A stretch of DNA of 64,000 nt from Pseudomonas poae (GTDB lineage: Bacteria; Pseudomonadota; Gammaproteobacteria; Pseudomonadales; Pseudomonadaceae). Under the pieces are notes generated by a model. The model did not search any database and was not told where the DNA came from. It saw only the letters and a program-made list of their open reading frames with translations. The translations under genes and the position numbers were made by a program. This document shows, piece after piece, positions 9,069 to 17,743 of the stretch (position 1 is its first letter; each line of letters starts with the position of its first letter). Location of the stretch: the NCBI GenBank assembly GCA_028869255.1, contig CP110972.1:5432001-5496000 (forward strand). Direction: 5' to 3'.

Positions 9069-10433
9069 ATGTCCGCTTTCTTCGCCGAACGCGCACTGCT
9101 GCCTAATGGATGGGCCAACGATGTACGCTTTGAAGTCAGCGCCGATGGCCTGCTGACCCACGTTGAGCCGAATGCCGTCGCAGACGCTGCCGAACGGCTG
9201 AGAGGCCCGGTTTTGGCGGGCATGCCGAACCTGCATTCCCACGCGTTCCAGCGTGCAATGGCGGGTTTGGCGGAAGTGGCCGGCAACCCGAATGACAGTT
9301 TCTGGACTTGGCGCGACCTGATGTACCGCATGGTCGGCAAGATCAACCCGGAGCAACTGCAGGTCATCGCACGCCAGCTGTATATCGAGATGCTCAAGGC
9401 CGGTTACACCTCGGTGGCCGAATTTCACTACGTGCACCACGACGTCAGCGGCCAGCCGTATGCGGACCGTACGGAGCTGTCGCGGCAGATCAGCCAGGCC
9501 GCCGCCAGCAGCGGGATCGGCCTGACGTTGGTGCCGGTGCTCTATACCCACTCAGGCTTTGGTGGACAAGCGCCCAACGACGGGCAGCGACGGTTTATCA
9601 ACAGCACTGAAAACTATCTGGACCTGCAAGCGCGCCTCAACCCCATCCTGGCCGCGCAACCCGCGCAGCAACTGGGCCTGTGCTTTCACTCGTTGCGCGC
9701 CGTCACACCGCAACAGATCAGCGAAGTGCTGGCCGCCAGTGACCAGACCTGCCCGGTGCATATCCACATCGCCGAACAGCAAAAAGAGGTCGACGATTGC
9801 CTGGCCTGGAGCGGCAAACGCCCGCTGCAATGGCTGTATGACAATGTTGAAGTCGATGCGCGCTGGTGCCTGGTGCACGCCACTCACGCGGACGCTGACG
9901 AGGTGACGCGCATGGCCAGGAGCCGAGCGATTGCAGGCTTGTGCCTGACTACTGAGGCCAACCTGGGTGACGGGATTTTCCCGGCGGTGGATTTCCTCGC
10001 CCAGGGTGGGCGCATGGGCATCGGCTCCGACAGCCATGTCTCACTGAGCGTGGTGGAAGAGCTGCGCTGGCTTGAATACGGCCAGCGCCTGCGCGACCAA
10101 CGGCGTAATCGCCTGTATCGCACTGATCAGCCGATGGTCGGGCGCACGCTGTTTGATGCAGCATTGGACGGCGGCGCCCAGGCTTTGGGCCAGCCCATTG
10201 GTCGACTGGAAGTGGGCAAGCGGGCGGATTGGATAGTGCTGGACGGTAACGACCCGTACCTGGCGACGGCGACCGAAGACGGCATTCTCAACCGCTGGCT
10301 GTTCGCCGGTGGAGATCGGCAAGTGCGCGATGTGCTGGTGAACGGGAAGTGGGTGGTGCGCGATGGGCATCATGCCGGCGAGGAAGACAGCAGCCAGGCA
10401 TTCACACAGGTTTTGAGGGATCTACTCGGCTAA
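9069..10433 (+). CDS. hutF: Formimidoylglutamate deiminase
   Basis: This amidohydrolase-superfamily enzyme converts N-formimino-L-glutamate to N-formyl-L-glutamate plus ammonia, the five-step branch of histidine degradation used by pseudomonads. It has 454 residues from MSAFFAERALLPNG. The ATG at 9069 was chosen because GGGGTG lies nine bases upstream; an in-frame ATG at 9063 has only three bases. Metal-site motifs are LHSHAFQRAM near the start, HIHIAEQ, LVHATH, and GIGSDSHVS near the C-terminal third. It is transcribed away from hutC under a HutC operator. Confidence 0.97.
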   Translation: MSAFFAERALLPNGWANDVRFEVSADGLLTHVEPNAVADAAERLRGPVLAGMPNLHSHAFQRAMAGLAEVAGNPNDSFWTWRDLMYRMVGKINPEQLQVIARQLYIEMLKAGYTSVAEFHYVHHDVSGQPYADRTELSRQISQAAASSGIGLTLVPVLYTHSGFGGQAPNDGQRRFINSTENYLDLQARLNPILAAQPAQQLGLCFHSLRAVTPQQISEVLAASDQTCPVHIHIAEQQKEVDDCLAWSGKRPLQWLYDNVEVDARWCLVHATHADADEVTRMARSRAIAGLCLTTEANLGDGIFPAVDFLAQGGRMGIGSDSHVSLSVVEELRWLEYGQRLRDQRRNRLYRTDQPMVGRTLFDAALDGGAQALGQPIGRLEVGKRADWIVLDGNDPYLATATEDGILNRWLFAGGDRQVRDVLVNGKWVVRDGHHAGEEDSSQAFTQVLRDLLG

Positions 10434-10451
10434 CCCGCAACCCATAACCAC

Positions 10452-10541
10452 TGTGGGAGCGGGCTTGCTCGCGAATGTGGTGTATCAGTCAATACATCTG
10501 TCGACTGTCACTCTGCATTCGCGAGCAAGCCCGCTCCCACA
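10452..10541. repeat. REPIN, GCGGGCTTGCTCGCGAA type
   Basis: Opposed REP arms lie between the convergent hutF and lipocalin genes. Confidence 0.9.
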
Positions 10542-10564
10542 TTTGGATTGGCGCCGATCCAGAA

Positions 10565-11134
10565 TTATTGCGAGGTCTTCGCCATCTGCTTGTCCGACGT
10601 ACGCCAGATCAACCGCGTGGTGTCATACCCCTGCTGCCGCGCCCTGCTCAGCAGGTCTTCGCGGGTGTCGGCGCTGACCGTCGGCGTACGCGACAAAATC
10701 CACATATAGCGTCGGCTTGGGCTGCCGACCAGGGCGGTCTTGTAATCGTCGCTGACGTACAGCACCCAGTAATCGCCCTTGGCGACGCCCGGCAACAGCG
10801 CGGTAAACCAGTTATTGAATTCCACCCAGAGCTTGTCGGTCTTGCCGGGCACTTGCGGCGTGGCCGTGCCCTTGGCTTCTTCCCACTTCCACTCAGTCGT
10901 CAGGCAACGGTTGAACACCGACATATCGCCATCAGGCAACAGGGTATAACGGGCTTCGGACTGCGCGCAGTTGCGCTGGAAGTACATCGGCAAGCGGGCC
11001 AACTCATACCAGGTGCCCTGGTAACGCTTGAGGTTGACGTTGCTCGCCGTCTTGGGTTGCAGATCATCGCCAGAATGACTGGCGCAGCCCGCCAAAAACA
11101 GGCTGGCACAAAGGCACAAAACAAAACGCATCAT
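10565..11134 (-). CDS. blc: Lipocalin-family outer-membrane lipoprotein (Blc-like)
   Basis: This 189-residue protein has a lipoprotein signal ending in the lipobox LAGC (Cys17). The lipocalin signature YQGTWYELARLP and the second conserved block (LWVEFNNWF, YWVLYVSDDY) follow. The C-terminal LLSRARQQGYD is typical of bacterial Blc. It should be lipidated and face the periplasm or outer membrane, carrying small lipids such as lysophospholipids. A purine-rich stretch precedes the double ATG start. It lies just downstream of a second small lipoprotein gene on the same strand, possibly as one transcript. Confidence 0.93.
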   Translation of the reverse strand: MMRFVLCLCASLFLAGCASHSGDDLQPKTASNVNLKRYQGTWYELARLPMYFQRNCAQSEARYTLLPDGDMSVFNRCLTTEWKWEEAKGTATPQVPGKTDKLWVEFNNWFTALLPGVAKGDYWVLYVSDDYKTALVGSPSRRYMWILSRTPTVSADTREDLLSRARQQGYDTTRLIWRTSDKQMAKTSQ

Positions 11135-11164
11135 TCTTCTTCTCCCGCAGGCTCTCGCCCCGGT

Positions 11165-11419
11165 TTACTTCAGGCCTTGCCCGGAAAACATCAGAACTTT
11201 GTCACCGGCATATTGAACGCTGATAAAGCTGTTTTTATCGCCCCAGGTGCAGCTGGACATACCCAGTGCGCCGGAACAATCGGTTGGCGTACCCAGCAGC
11301 GACTCCACCTCGGCCTTGGCCATGCCGGCCGACAACTTTGCATAGTTTTCTTGATTGACCTTGCTGCAAGCGGCCAACAGCACGCAAAAAGCCAGCAGGG
11401 CGAGACGGCGTAACGACAT
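11165..11419 (-). CDS. Small SmpA/OmlA-like lipoprotein
   Basis: This 84-residue protein has a signal peptide and lipobox LAAC (Cys18). The mature part contains LSAGMAKAEVESLLGTP, the repeated helix-turn motif of SmpA/BamE-like and DUF3862 lipoproteins, two Cys (DCSGALGMSSC) that could form a disulphide, and the end SVQYAGDKVLMFSGQGL. It is too short and different to be BamE itself. Its role is unknown; an envelope role is inferred from the fold. It lies 30 bases upstream of the lipocalin gene. Confidence 0.85.
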   Translation of the reverse strand: MSLRRLALLAFCVLLAACSKVNQENYAKLSAGMAKAEVESLLGTPTDCSGALGMSSCTWGDKNSFISVQYAGDKVLMFSGQGLK

Positions 11420-11512
11420 GGAAAAACTCCTGGAAGGGCCAAGCAGCTTGGGTATCTGCCAGAAGCTTAGAAGGGAAAAGAGGTGTCTGGTTCCCGACCA
11501 GCGAAAACAAAA

Positions 11513-11545
11513 AAGCCCCGAAAACGCTGAAACGTTTCGGGGCTT
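11513..11545 (-). terminator. Rho-independent terminator of fbp
   Basis: The perfect 11-bp stem AAGCCCCGAAA/TTTCGGGGCTT is followed on the minus strand by six Ts. It lies 50 bases after the fbp stop. Confidence 0.85.
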
Positions 11546-11595
11546 CTTTAAGGGTGAACCGGCTCACAACAACGCCGCTTACTTATCGCAGCGGG

Positions 11596-12606
11596 TTACT
11601 TCTTGTGATAGGCCGTTACACGCTCAACTTCTTCCTTGGAACCCAGGAATACCGCCACACGCTGGTGCAGGCCTTCGGGCTGAATGTCGAGGATGCGCTG
11701 GTGGCCGTCGGTGGCCGCGCCGCCCGCTTGCTCAACCAGGAACGACATCGGGTTGGCTTCATACATCAAACGCAGTTTGCCCGGTTTGGACGGCTCGCGG
11801 CTGTCGCGTGGGTACATGAACAGGCCGCCACGGGTAAGGATGCGGTGCACGTCGGCCACCATCGCAGCGACCCAGCGCATGTTGAAGTTCTTCTTCAACG
11901 GCCCTTCCTCGCCTGCCATCAACTCACCTACGTAGCGGGTGACCGGCTCTTCCCAGTGGCGCTGGTTGGACATGTTGATCGCAAATTCCTGGGTGGAAGC
12001 AGGGATCGAAATGTCTTCGTGGGTCAGCACGAAGCTGCCCATTTCGCGGTCCAGGGTGAAGCCTTTTACGCCGTCGCCCAGGGTCAGTACCAGCATGGTC
12101 TGTGGGCCGTAGATCGCGTAACCGGCAGCCACCTGCTCGGTGCCCGGCTGCAGGAAGGCTTTTTCGTTCAGGGCTTCGTTCTGGCTCAGGTATTCGTTCG
12201 GGCAACGCAGTACCGAGAAGATGGTGCCGACCGGTGCGTTGATGTCGATGTTGGACGAGCCGTCCAGTGGGTCGAACACCAGCAGGTAGGCGCCCTTCGG
12301 GTATTTGCCCGGGATCTGGTAGGCGTTGTCCATTTCTTCGGACGCCATGCCGGCCAGGTGGCCGCCCCATTCGTTGGCTTCCAGCAGGATCTCGTTGGAC
12401 AGCACGTCGAGTTTCTTCTGCACTTCGCCCTGCACGTTCTCGGTGCCCATGCTGCCCAGGACACCGCCCAGTGCGCCTTTGGAGACGGCGTGGCTGATTT
12501 CCTTGCAAGCACGCGCCACCACTTCGATAAGGAAGCGCAGATCGGCAGGCGTGTTGTTGCTGCGGGTCTGCTCAATCAAATAGCGACTCAAGGTAACGCG
12601 GGACAT
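11596..12606 (-). CDS. fbp: Fructose-1,6-bisphosphatase class 1
   Basis: This gluconeogenic enzyme removes the 1-phosphate of fructose 1,6-bisphosphate. The 336-residue length is normal for the Mg2+-dependent class 1 family. The metal and substrate motifs are visible: [20 protein letters not shown] (near residue 115), then [20 protein letters not shown] and the C-terminal [15 protein letters not shown]. Its own terminator follows. It stands alone between two unrelated groups, as in other pseudomonads. Confidence 0.97.
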   Translation of the reverse strand: MSRVTLSRYLIEQTRSNNTPADLRFLIEVVARACKEISHAVSKGALGGVLGSMGTENVQGEVQKKLDVLSNEILLEANEWGGHLAGMASEEMDNAYQIPGKYPKGAYLLVFDPLDGSSNIDINAPVGTIFSVLRCPNEYLSQNEALNEKAFLQPGTEQVAAGYAIYGPQTMLVLTLGDGVKGFTLDREMGSFVLTHEDISIPASTQEFAINMSNQRHWEEPVTRYVGELMAGEEGPLKKNFNMRWVAAMVADVHRILTRGGLFMYPRDSREPSKPGKLRLMYEANPMSFLVEQAGGAATDGHQRILDIQPEGLHQRVAVFLGSKEEVERVTAYHKK

Positions 12607-12715
12607 GGAAGGCTCCGGAGAATGGGGGGGCTAAAAACCCGCGCAGTTTAGCGCGAGTCGGGGCGTATTTCCTCCTATCAGAGGATTTAAACCCAATAGA
12701 GTTCATGGACTTTAT

Positions 12716-14071
12716 TTAACGTGCCACCGGCGGCTTGCGCAGCAAACTGTAGGCCATGGCGCCCAGGGCCGCCACGCCGAGCAGCAACACGGCCCAGAGC
12801 CCGAGCTTTTGCCAGCCCGGCGCCGCCTCGACAGCGGCGGCAACCGCCGGCGAGGTGACCACGACTTCGCCGGCCACCTTGGCCTGCCCCAGCGTGTTGA
12901 AGCGCTCGGCGCTGTAATCCGGAATCAGCGTCGACAGCGGCAAATTCGCCGCCTTCACCGTCGCACTCCCCAGCGCCAGGGTAAACGGCGGCTCACCGCG
13001 TGCCAGGAACACCAACTGCGTGGCGCGCACCGCAAAACGCAGGGCCGGCGCTTCAACGCCCAGGCCGCCGCCGCGCTCGTCCACCTGCAATTTGAGTTCA
13101 CTGACCGCCTGGCCAGGCAACTGCAATTCATCCTGCACCACGTCCTGGCCTTTCTGGCTCAGGCGGTACAGCAAACCGTTACTCAATGGCTGCCAGGCCT
13201 GCTTGCTGTCCCTGCGCCCCGACAACGTGACGGGCGCCAGCGTGTTGGGTTGCTTCAGCTCGATGCGCAGCCGTTCGAGATTCAGCCCCGTAGGCAGCTG
13301 CCAGCTGTATTCCCCCGCGTTGAGCCGCGTGCCGGCAAGCGGCTGCGACCACACCAACGGCAGCGGCAGGCTGCTGCTGGACGCGCTCACCAGTTTGGCC
13401 GAGGTCAGCAATGGCGCCGCCTGACCTTGCCACACCAGGCGCAGGTAGCGCGCCGACTGCCCCGGCAGGCTGACGTCATGTTGCTCGACCCGTTCGTCGG
13501 CAAACGACAAACGCGCCACTTGGCCATCGCCCCAGCGCTGCCAGTGCTGCAAATCATCGCTGGCCTCGATGCTGAAACGCTGGAAGCCTTCCTGCTCGTG
13601 GCTCCAATCGAGGGTCAGTTGCTGCAGTGGGGCCTTGATCGCGCTGGCGTCGAGCACCCAGCCACGCAGAATCTGCTTGCCGGGTTTGGCTGCGGTAGCC
13701 GGTTTGATTTCCACCAGGGTGCCGGAGGTGGTGGCTTTCATCACCACGCCGGGCAGCGCTTGCTGGGTGTCGGCGGCGTACAGCGGGAACCACTTCACGT
13801 CGGTGACCATGCGGTTTTCGCTGCGCTGGGCGGGCTGGCGTGACAGCGCATAGGCTTGCGGCTCACCGGCGGCGTTGAACACGCGCACATCGCTGAGGTC
13901 GGCCTGGCGTGCGCCCAACTGCACCGCCAGCGGCAGCTCCAGACGATACCAGGGCCCGCTGCCACTGACGCTCAGCGGCACGTGGGTGGTGAAATCGGCA
14001 GGCGCTTCCTGGGCCCACACCGACCACGTCGTACAGATGCCCAGCACGACCACGCTCAACTTACCGATCAA
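12716..14071 (-). CDS. DUF3999 family exported protein
   Basis: This 451-residue protein has an N-terminal signal peptide (MIGKLSVVVLGICTTWSVWA), a long beta-rich periplasmic part with family motifs such as YRLELPLAVQLGARQADLSDVRVFN (read in short pieces), and one C-terminal transmembrane helix (LGLWAVLLLGVAALGAMAYSL) followed by a short basic tail. Its start overlaps the DUF2339 stop by four bases, so the two products are probably partners. The function of DUF3999 is not established. Confidence 0.9.
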   Translation of the reverse strand: MIGKLSVVVLGICTTWSVWAQEAPADFTTHVPLSVSGSGPWYRLELPLAVQLGARQADLSDVRVFNAAGEPQAYALSRQPAQRSENRMVTDVKWFPLYAADTQQALPGVVMKATTSGTLVEIKPATAAKPGKQILRGWVLDASAIKAPLQQLTLDWSHEQEGFQRFSIEASDDLQHWQRWGDGQVARLSFADERVEQHDVSLPGQSARYLRLVWQGQAAPLLTSAKLVSASSSSLPLPLVWSQPLAGTRLNAGEYSWQLPTGLNLERLRIELKQPNTLAPVTLSGRRDSKQAWQPLSNGLLYRLSQKGQDVVQDELQLPGQAVSELKLQVDERGGGLGVEAPALRFAVRATQLVFLARGEPPFTLALGSATVKAANLPLSTLIPDYSAERFNTLGQAKVAGEVVVTSPAVAAAVEAAPGWQKLGLWAVLLLGVAALGAMAYSLLRKPPVAR

Positions 14072-17000
14072 GAGGATGCTCCTTCAGTTTCCACCACAGG
14101 TTCGGCACGCTTGGGCGGCAGCGGCGCAAAATAGCCCACCACCAGCAACAGCCCGCCTACCCCGATAAACGACACGATCCGCGCCAGCCCGCCACGGTTG
14201 CTCAGCTCGACAAAAAACAGCTTGGCGACCACCACGGCAATCAACGCCGCGCCGATCAACCACACTTCACGACGATGGCGCAGGTGGCCGCCGATCATCA
14301 GGCCGAGCGCGATCAGGGTCCACACGATCGACAGCCCAGCCTGCACCAGCATCGACGCCAGCAACGCATCCAACTGGAACGGCACGCCGCCCCAATGGTG
14401 TGCGGTGCGCATCACCAGCGCGGTAAAGAAGGCAAACAGCGAAATACCCGCAACCCCCTCGGCGACCAGCTCAGCACGCGGCCCGCGTTGCGGCGCCACA
14501 CTGCGTGCCCACAGGTACACGCCCAGCAGCGCAAACAACAGGCCCAGGTCCAGCGGGCTAAGCAGCGGCACATAGGGCAGTGGGTTGGCCGTGCCGTCGC
14601 TGAAAATATTCGCCAGCCAGAACCAGCCGAGCATCAAGGCCGCCAATGGCAAGGCCGCCAATACTCGGTACTCCCTTGGATACGCGGCCACCGGCCATGG
14701 CCAATGGCGCGGCGCAGCAGCCAGCACAAGGTAGAGACTTGGCAGGATCGCCCAGCCCAGCCAGCGCCAGGCGTTGTATTCGGCAGACAACCTGAGCAAG
14801 CCGTAACGCAACTCCAGCGCCAGCATGCCGATCAGCATCCAGCAGCCCAGCACGTGGGCCACGCTCAGTGCCTTGGCGGGCACGACCGCCGCCAAACGTC
14901 GCAGCGAGATGAAATGCACCACGAATACCGCCGGCCACGCCAGCCAACCGTACTGCGCCGCAGGGTGGTAATAGGTATGCGCGCACACCAGCAGCACTAC
15001 GCCCACCGCCGGCATCAGCATTGTGGACAGCACGCCCAGCGACCCCCACTTCAGGCGCGAAGCCAGCAGCGTCCAGATCGCCACGCTGGTCGCCGCGCAA
15101 CCCAGCAGGAACGCCCCCTGCAACGCCTGCGGGATAAAGCGCAACACTTCGCCGCCCAGCGCGATCGTCCACCACGCCGCGCCCCACACCAGCAGCAGGT
15201 CGGACAAGCGTTGCAGCTTAAGCACGGCAAACATCGGCGCATGGGGTTCACGCTGCAAGCGCCAGGCACCGACCAGCGCGGCCAGGCCCAGCACCATCGG
15301 CGTCCAGAACCCACTGTGGGCCAACGGGCGCAAACCCTCGCCGGTCAACGGCCCGAGCAGCTCCGGCACGGCCACCAGGAACGAAGCGCCGCCGAGCAGT
15401 TGCAGCAACAACCCGAATACAAAACTGACGCGCTGTTGCAGGTACAGGCTCAACCAGATAACCAACAACCCACTGGCCGCCCACACGCCGCTGGCGCTTT
15501 CCCACGGCAGCACGAACAACACCGCGAGGTTGATAAGTACGAGGCCCGCCAGCAACACCACCGACAACCCGCGCAACAGCCGCACATCGCTGCGCACCAG
15601 GGTGTCGCGTGCTGCCAGCAGCATGCCGCCGATCAGGGCCAGGCCGATCAACGAGGCGGTGAGCAAACCGCTCCAGCCCGCATTGAACACCGCTACCCCG
15701 TCGCCACCTTGCAAACGCAGCAGGAACAACACACCGCCCAGCAGTTGCACGGCAAACGCGCTGAACAGGAAGGTCCGCGAGCCAATGCGCAGGCCGATAA
15801 ACAGGGTCACCAGACCGGCAATCGCCCAACTGATGGCGGTGCCTTGGGTCAGCAACAGCAGCGGCGCGAGCAGGTACAAAAAGCCCAGGCCAAGGCTTGC
15901 CAACACCGGTACGCCCTTGCGCTCCCACGCAGTCGCTTGCTCCACTGGCGCCCTGCGCAATTGGTCGAAGCTGAACAACAGCGCCGCGCCCAGCAGCAAC
16001 GCCCCCAGCGGCGCGCCGTCGAGCAAGCTGTGCTCGCCGATGCGCAGTTCGCTGAGGAAGGTGACTGCCGAACCCAACTGCAACAACAGGCCGAATGCCC
16101 GCGCCAGCGGCCGTTGCTGCCGCAAGCCCAGCCAGAAAATCCCCGCGCCCTCCACCGCCCACGCCGCCGCCGTCCAGCGCGCATCGAGGCCCAAGGGGAT
16201 CGCCAGGCTGGCAAAAATCACCCCCAGGGCCAGGCAAGTCTCCGCCAGCAGCAAGGCGCGCCCGCCGCTCAGCAGGCGCGCCAGGCCCATGTAGATGATG
16301 CCCAGGCCCAGTGCGCTGAATGCAGCGGCAAACTCCAGGTGCTGCACCAGCGCGAACTGCAAGCCAAAGCCCACCAGCGGCGGGCCGAACAGCATGCTGC
16401 CGTCCACGTAATCGCCCTTGGCGGCAGACCAGCGCAGCAGCGCATCGCGGCCCTGGGGCGCATCGCCCATTTCTTGCAATTTACGTCGGGCGAACAGCAA
16501 GCCGATGGCCAGGTACATCAGGAAAAACAGGATCAGAAACGGCTCGGTACTCCACAGCAACTCCGGCGTATACGAACGCATGCCCCAGGCAAAGCCGATA
16601 CCGAAAGTGCCGACAAAGCCGATCAAGTTGAGCAGGCGCCAGGCCTTGAACCAGGCAATGGCGAGGATGCCTGCGTTGAGCAAGGCAAAGTAGCTGAACA
16701 GCGCCACATGGTTACCGGCACCGGTTGAGGTGAGAATCGGCGCGGCAAACCCGCCGAGCGCCGCCGCGCAGGCCAGCCCCAATGCATCCTGGGTAATCGC
16801 CAGAATCGCCGAAAACACGGTAACCGCCACCAGCAGGCCCAGCGCCGCACTCGGGTCGATCAACGGGTGCAGGCGCATGGCGGCAAACACCGTGAGGTAC
16901 AACACGGCGATCCCGGTGCCTTGCAGCATCAAGCCATAATTGCTGTTGCGCAGCCGCAGCCACCAGCCCAGCCCCAGCAGGCCCACGGCGGCAGCGCCAA

Positions 17001-17586
17001 CCCCGGCGTAACGCAGTTCGATCGGCACCACCATGCCTTCGGTGGCGTAGCGCAACAGGAACGCCAGCCCGAGGAACAACAACACCACGCCGACCCGCAG
17101 CACGGTGTTGCCGCCAAACAGCCAATTGCGTGCGCCGCTGATGGCGCGCTCGATCAGGTTGGGGCCACGGGGGGTTGCGGGTTCTTCAGGCTCTGGCTTA
17201 GGCGCAGGCGCCCACACATCATCCGGCAGCGGTTGGCTGGCTTGCGCAACCACAGGGGCAGGCGCCAGATCCGCCGGCAATTCCCAAACGAGGTCGGGTG
17301 CTTTGGTGATGACAGGGGTCGGTTCAGGGAGGGGCGGTTCGACAGTGACGTTGCTCGTCGGCGCGGGCAGTGTTTCCAGATGCCGCATGCGCTCACCCAG
17401 CGCGATCAACGCCTTTTGCGTGGTTTCCAGCTGACGAGCTTGCTGGTCCGCTTGAGCCGACAGCCGCGACAGGCGAATCGCCTGGCCGATGCCCAAGCCC
17501 AGCAGCGCACCGATGCCTGCATCACTGAACGACTCATCGAGCGTCCAGCCGAGCACCAGGCCAATCAGCATGAAAATCCATTGCAT
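14068..17586 (-). CDS. DUF2339 family giant polytopic membrane protein
   Basis: This 1172-residue protein begins with one membrane segment, a coiled-coil (LSRLSAQADQQARQLETTQK) and a Pro-rich linker. About thirty hydrophobic segments fill the rest. Family motifs include WLFGGNTVLRVGVVLLFLGL near residue 160 and the C-terminal LSNRGGLARIVSFIGVGGLL. DUF2339 proteins are of unknown function; the size and multiplicity of helices suggest a transporter or envelope glycoconjugate protein. It is the first gene of a two-gene operon with the DUF3999 protein. Confidence 0.92.
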   Translation of the reverse strand: MQWIFMLIGLVLGWTLDESFSDAGIGALLGLGIGQAIRLSRLSAQADQQARQLETTQKALIALGERMRHLETLPAPTSNVTVEPPLPEPTPVITKAPDLVWELPADLAPAPVVAQASQPLPDDVWAPAPKPEPEEPATPRGPNLIERAISGARNWLFGGNTVLRVGVVLLFLGLAFLLRYATEGMVVPIELRYAGVGAAAVGLLGLGWWLRLRNSNYGLMLQGTGIAVLYLTVFAAMRLHPLIDPSAALGLLVAVTVFSAILAITQDALGLACAAALGGFAAPILTSTGAGNHVALFSYFALLNAGILAIAWFKAWRLLNLIGFVGTFGIGFAWGMRSYTPELLWSTEPFLILFFLMYLAIGLLFARRKLQEMGDAPQGRDALLRWSAAKGDYVDGSMLFGPPLVGFGLQFALVQHLEFAAAFSALGLGIIYMGLARLLSGGRALLLAETCLALGVIFASLAIPLGLDARWTAAAWAVEGAGIFWLGLRQQRPLARAFGLLLQLGSAVTFLSELRIGEHSLLDGAPLGALLLGAALLFSFDQLRRAPVEQATAWERKGVPVLASLGLGFLYLLAPLLLLTQGTAISWAIAGLVTLFIGLRIGSRTFLFSAFAVQLLGGVLFLLRLQGGDGVAVFNAGWSGLLTASLIGLALIGGMLLAARDTLVRSDVRLLRGLSVVLLAGLVLINLAVLFVLPWESASGVWAASGLLVIWLSLYLQQRVSFVFGLLLQLLGGASFLVAVPELLGPLTGEGLRPLAHSGFWTPMVLGLAALVGAWRLQREPHAPMFAVLKLQRLSDLLLVWGAAWWTIALGGEVLRFIPQALQGAFLLGCAATSVAIWTLLASRLKWGSLGVLSTMLMPAVGVVLLVCAHTYYHPAAQYGWLAWPAVFVVHFISLRRLAAVVPAKALSVAHVLGCWMLIGMLALELRYGLLRLSAEYNAWRWLGWAILPSLYLVLAAAPRHWPWPVAAYPREYRVLAALPLAALMLGWFWLANIFSDGTANPLPYVPLLSPLDLGLLFALLGVYLWARSVAPQRGPRAELVAEGVAGISLFAFFTALVMRTAHHWGGVPFQLDALLASMLVQAGLSIVWTLIALGLMIGGHLRHRREVWLIGAALIAVVVAKLFFVELSNRGGLARIVSFIGVGGLLLVVGYFAPLPPKRAEPVVETEGASS

Positions 17587-17637
17587 GGTCGATATTCCCT
17601 AGACGAACCGAGGCCTAGTATATCGACGCGCAATCAA

Positions 17638-17727
17638 TGTGGGAGCGGGCTTGCTCGCGAATGCGGTGTGCCAGTCGACATATTTGTTAACTGAGACTCC
17701 GCATTCGCGGGCAAGCCCGCTCCCACA
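17638..17727. repeat. REPIN, GCGGGCTTGCTCGCGAA type
   Basis: Opposed REP arms lie in the gap between glgP and the DUF2339 gene. Confidence 0.9.
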
Positions 17728-17743
17728 TGTGGATCTGCGCCGT

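Noticed and set aside
8961..9551. N-terminal extension of HutC by about 197 residues
   Set aside because: The frame is open but runs antisense through hutF and the operator; a GTG with good ribosome site at 8960 gives the family length.
14275..16728. Long open frame opposite the DUF2339 gene (817 codons)
   Set aside because: It is composed of Gln, Arg, His and Ala-rich sequence typical of the antisense of a G+C-rich gene, and the minus-strand protein has clear family features.
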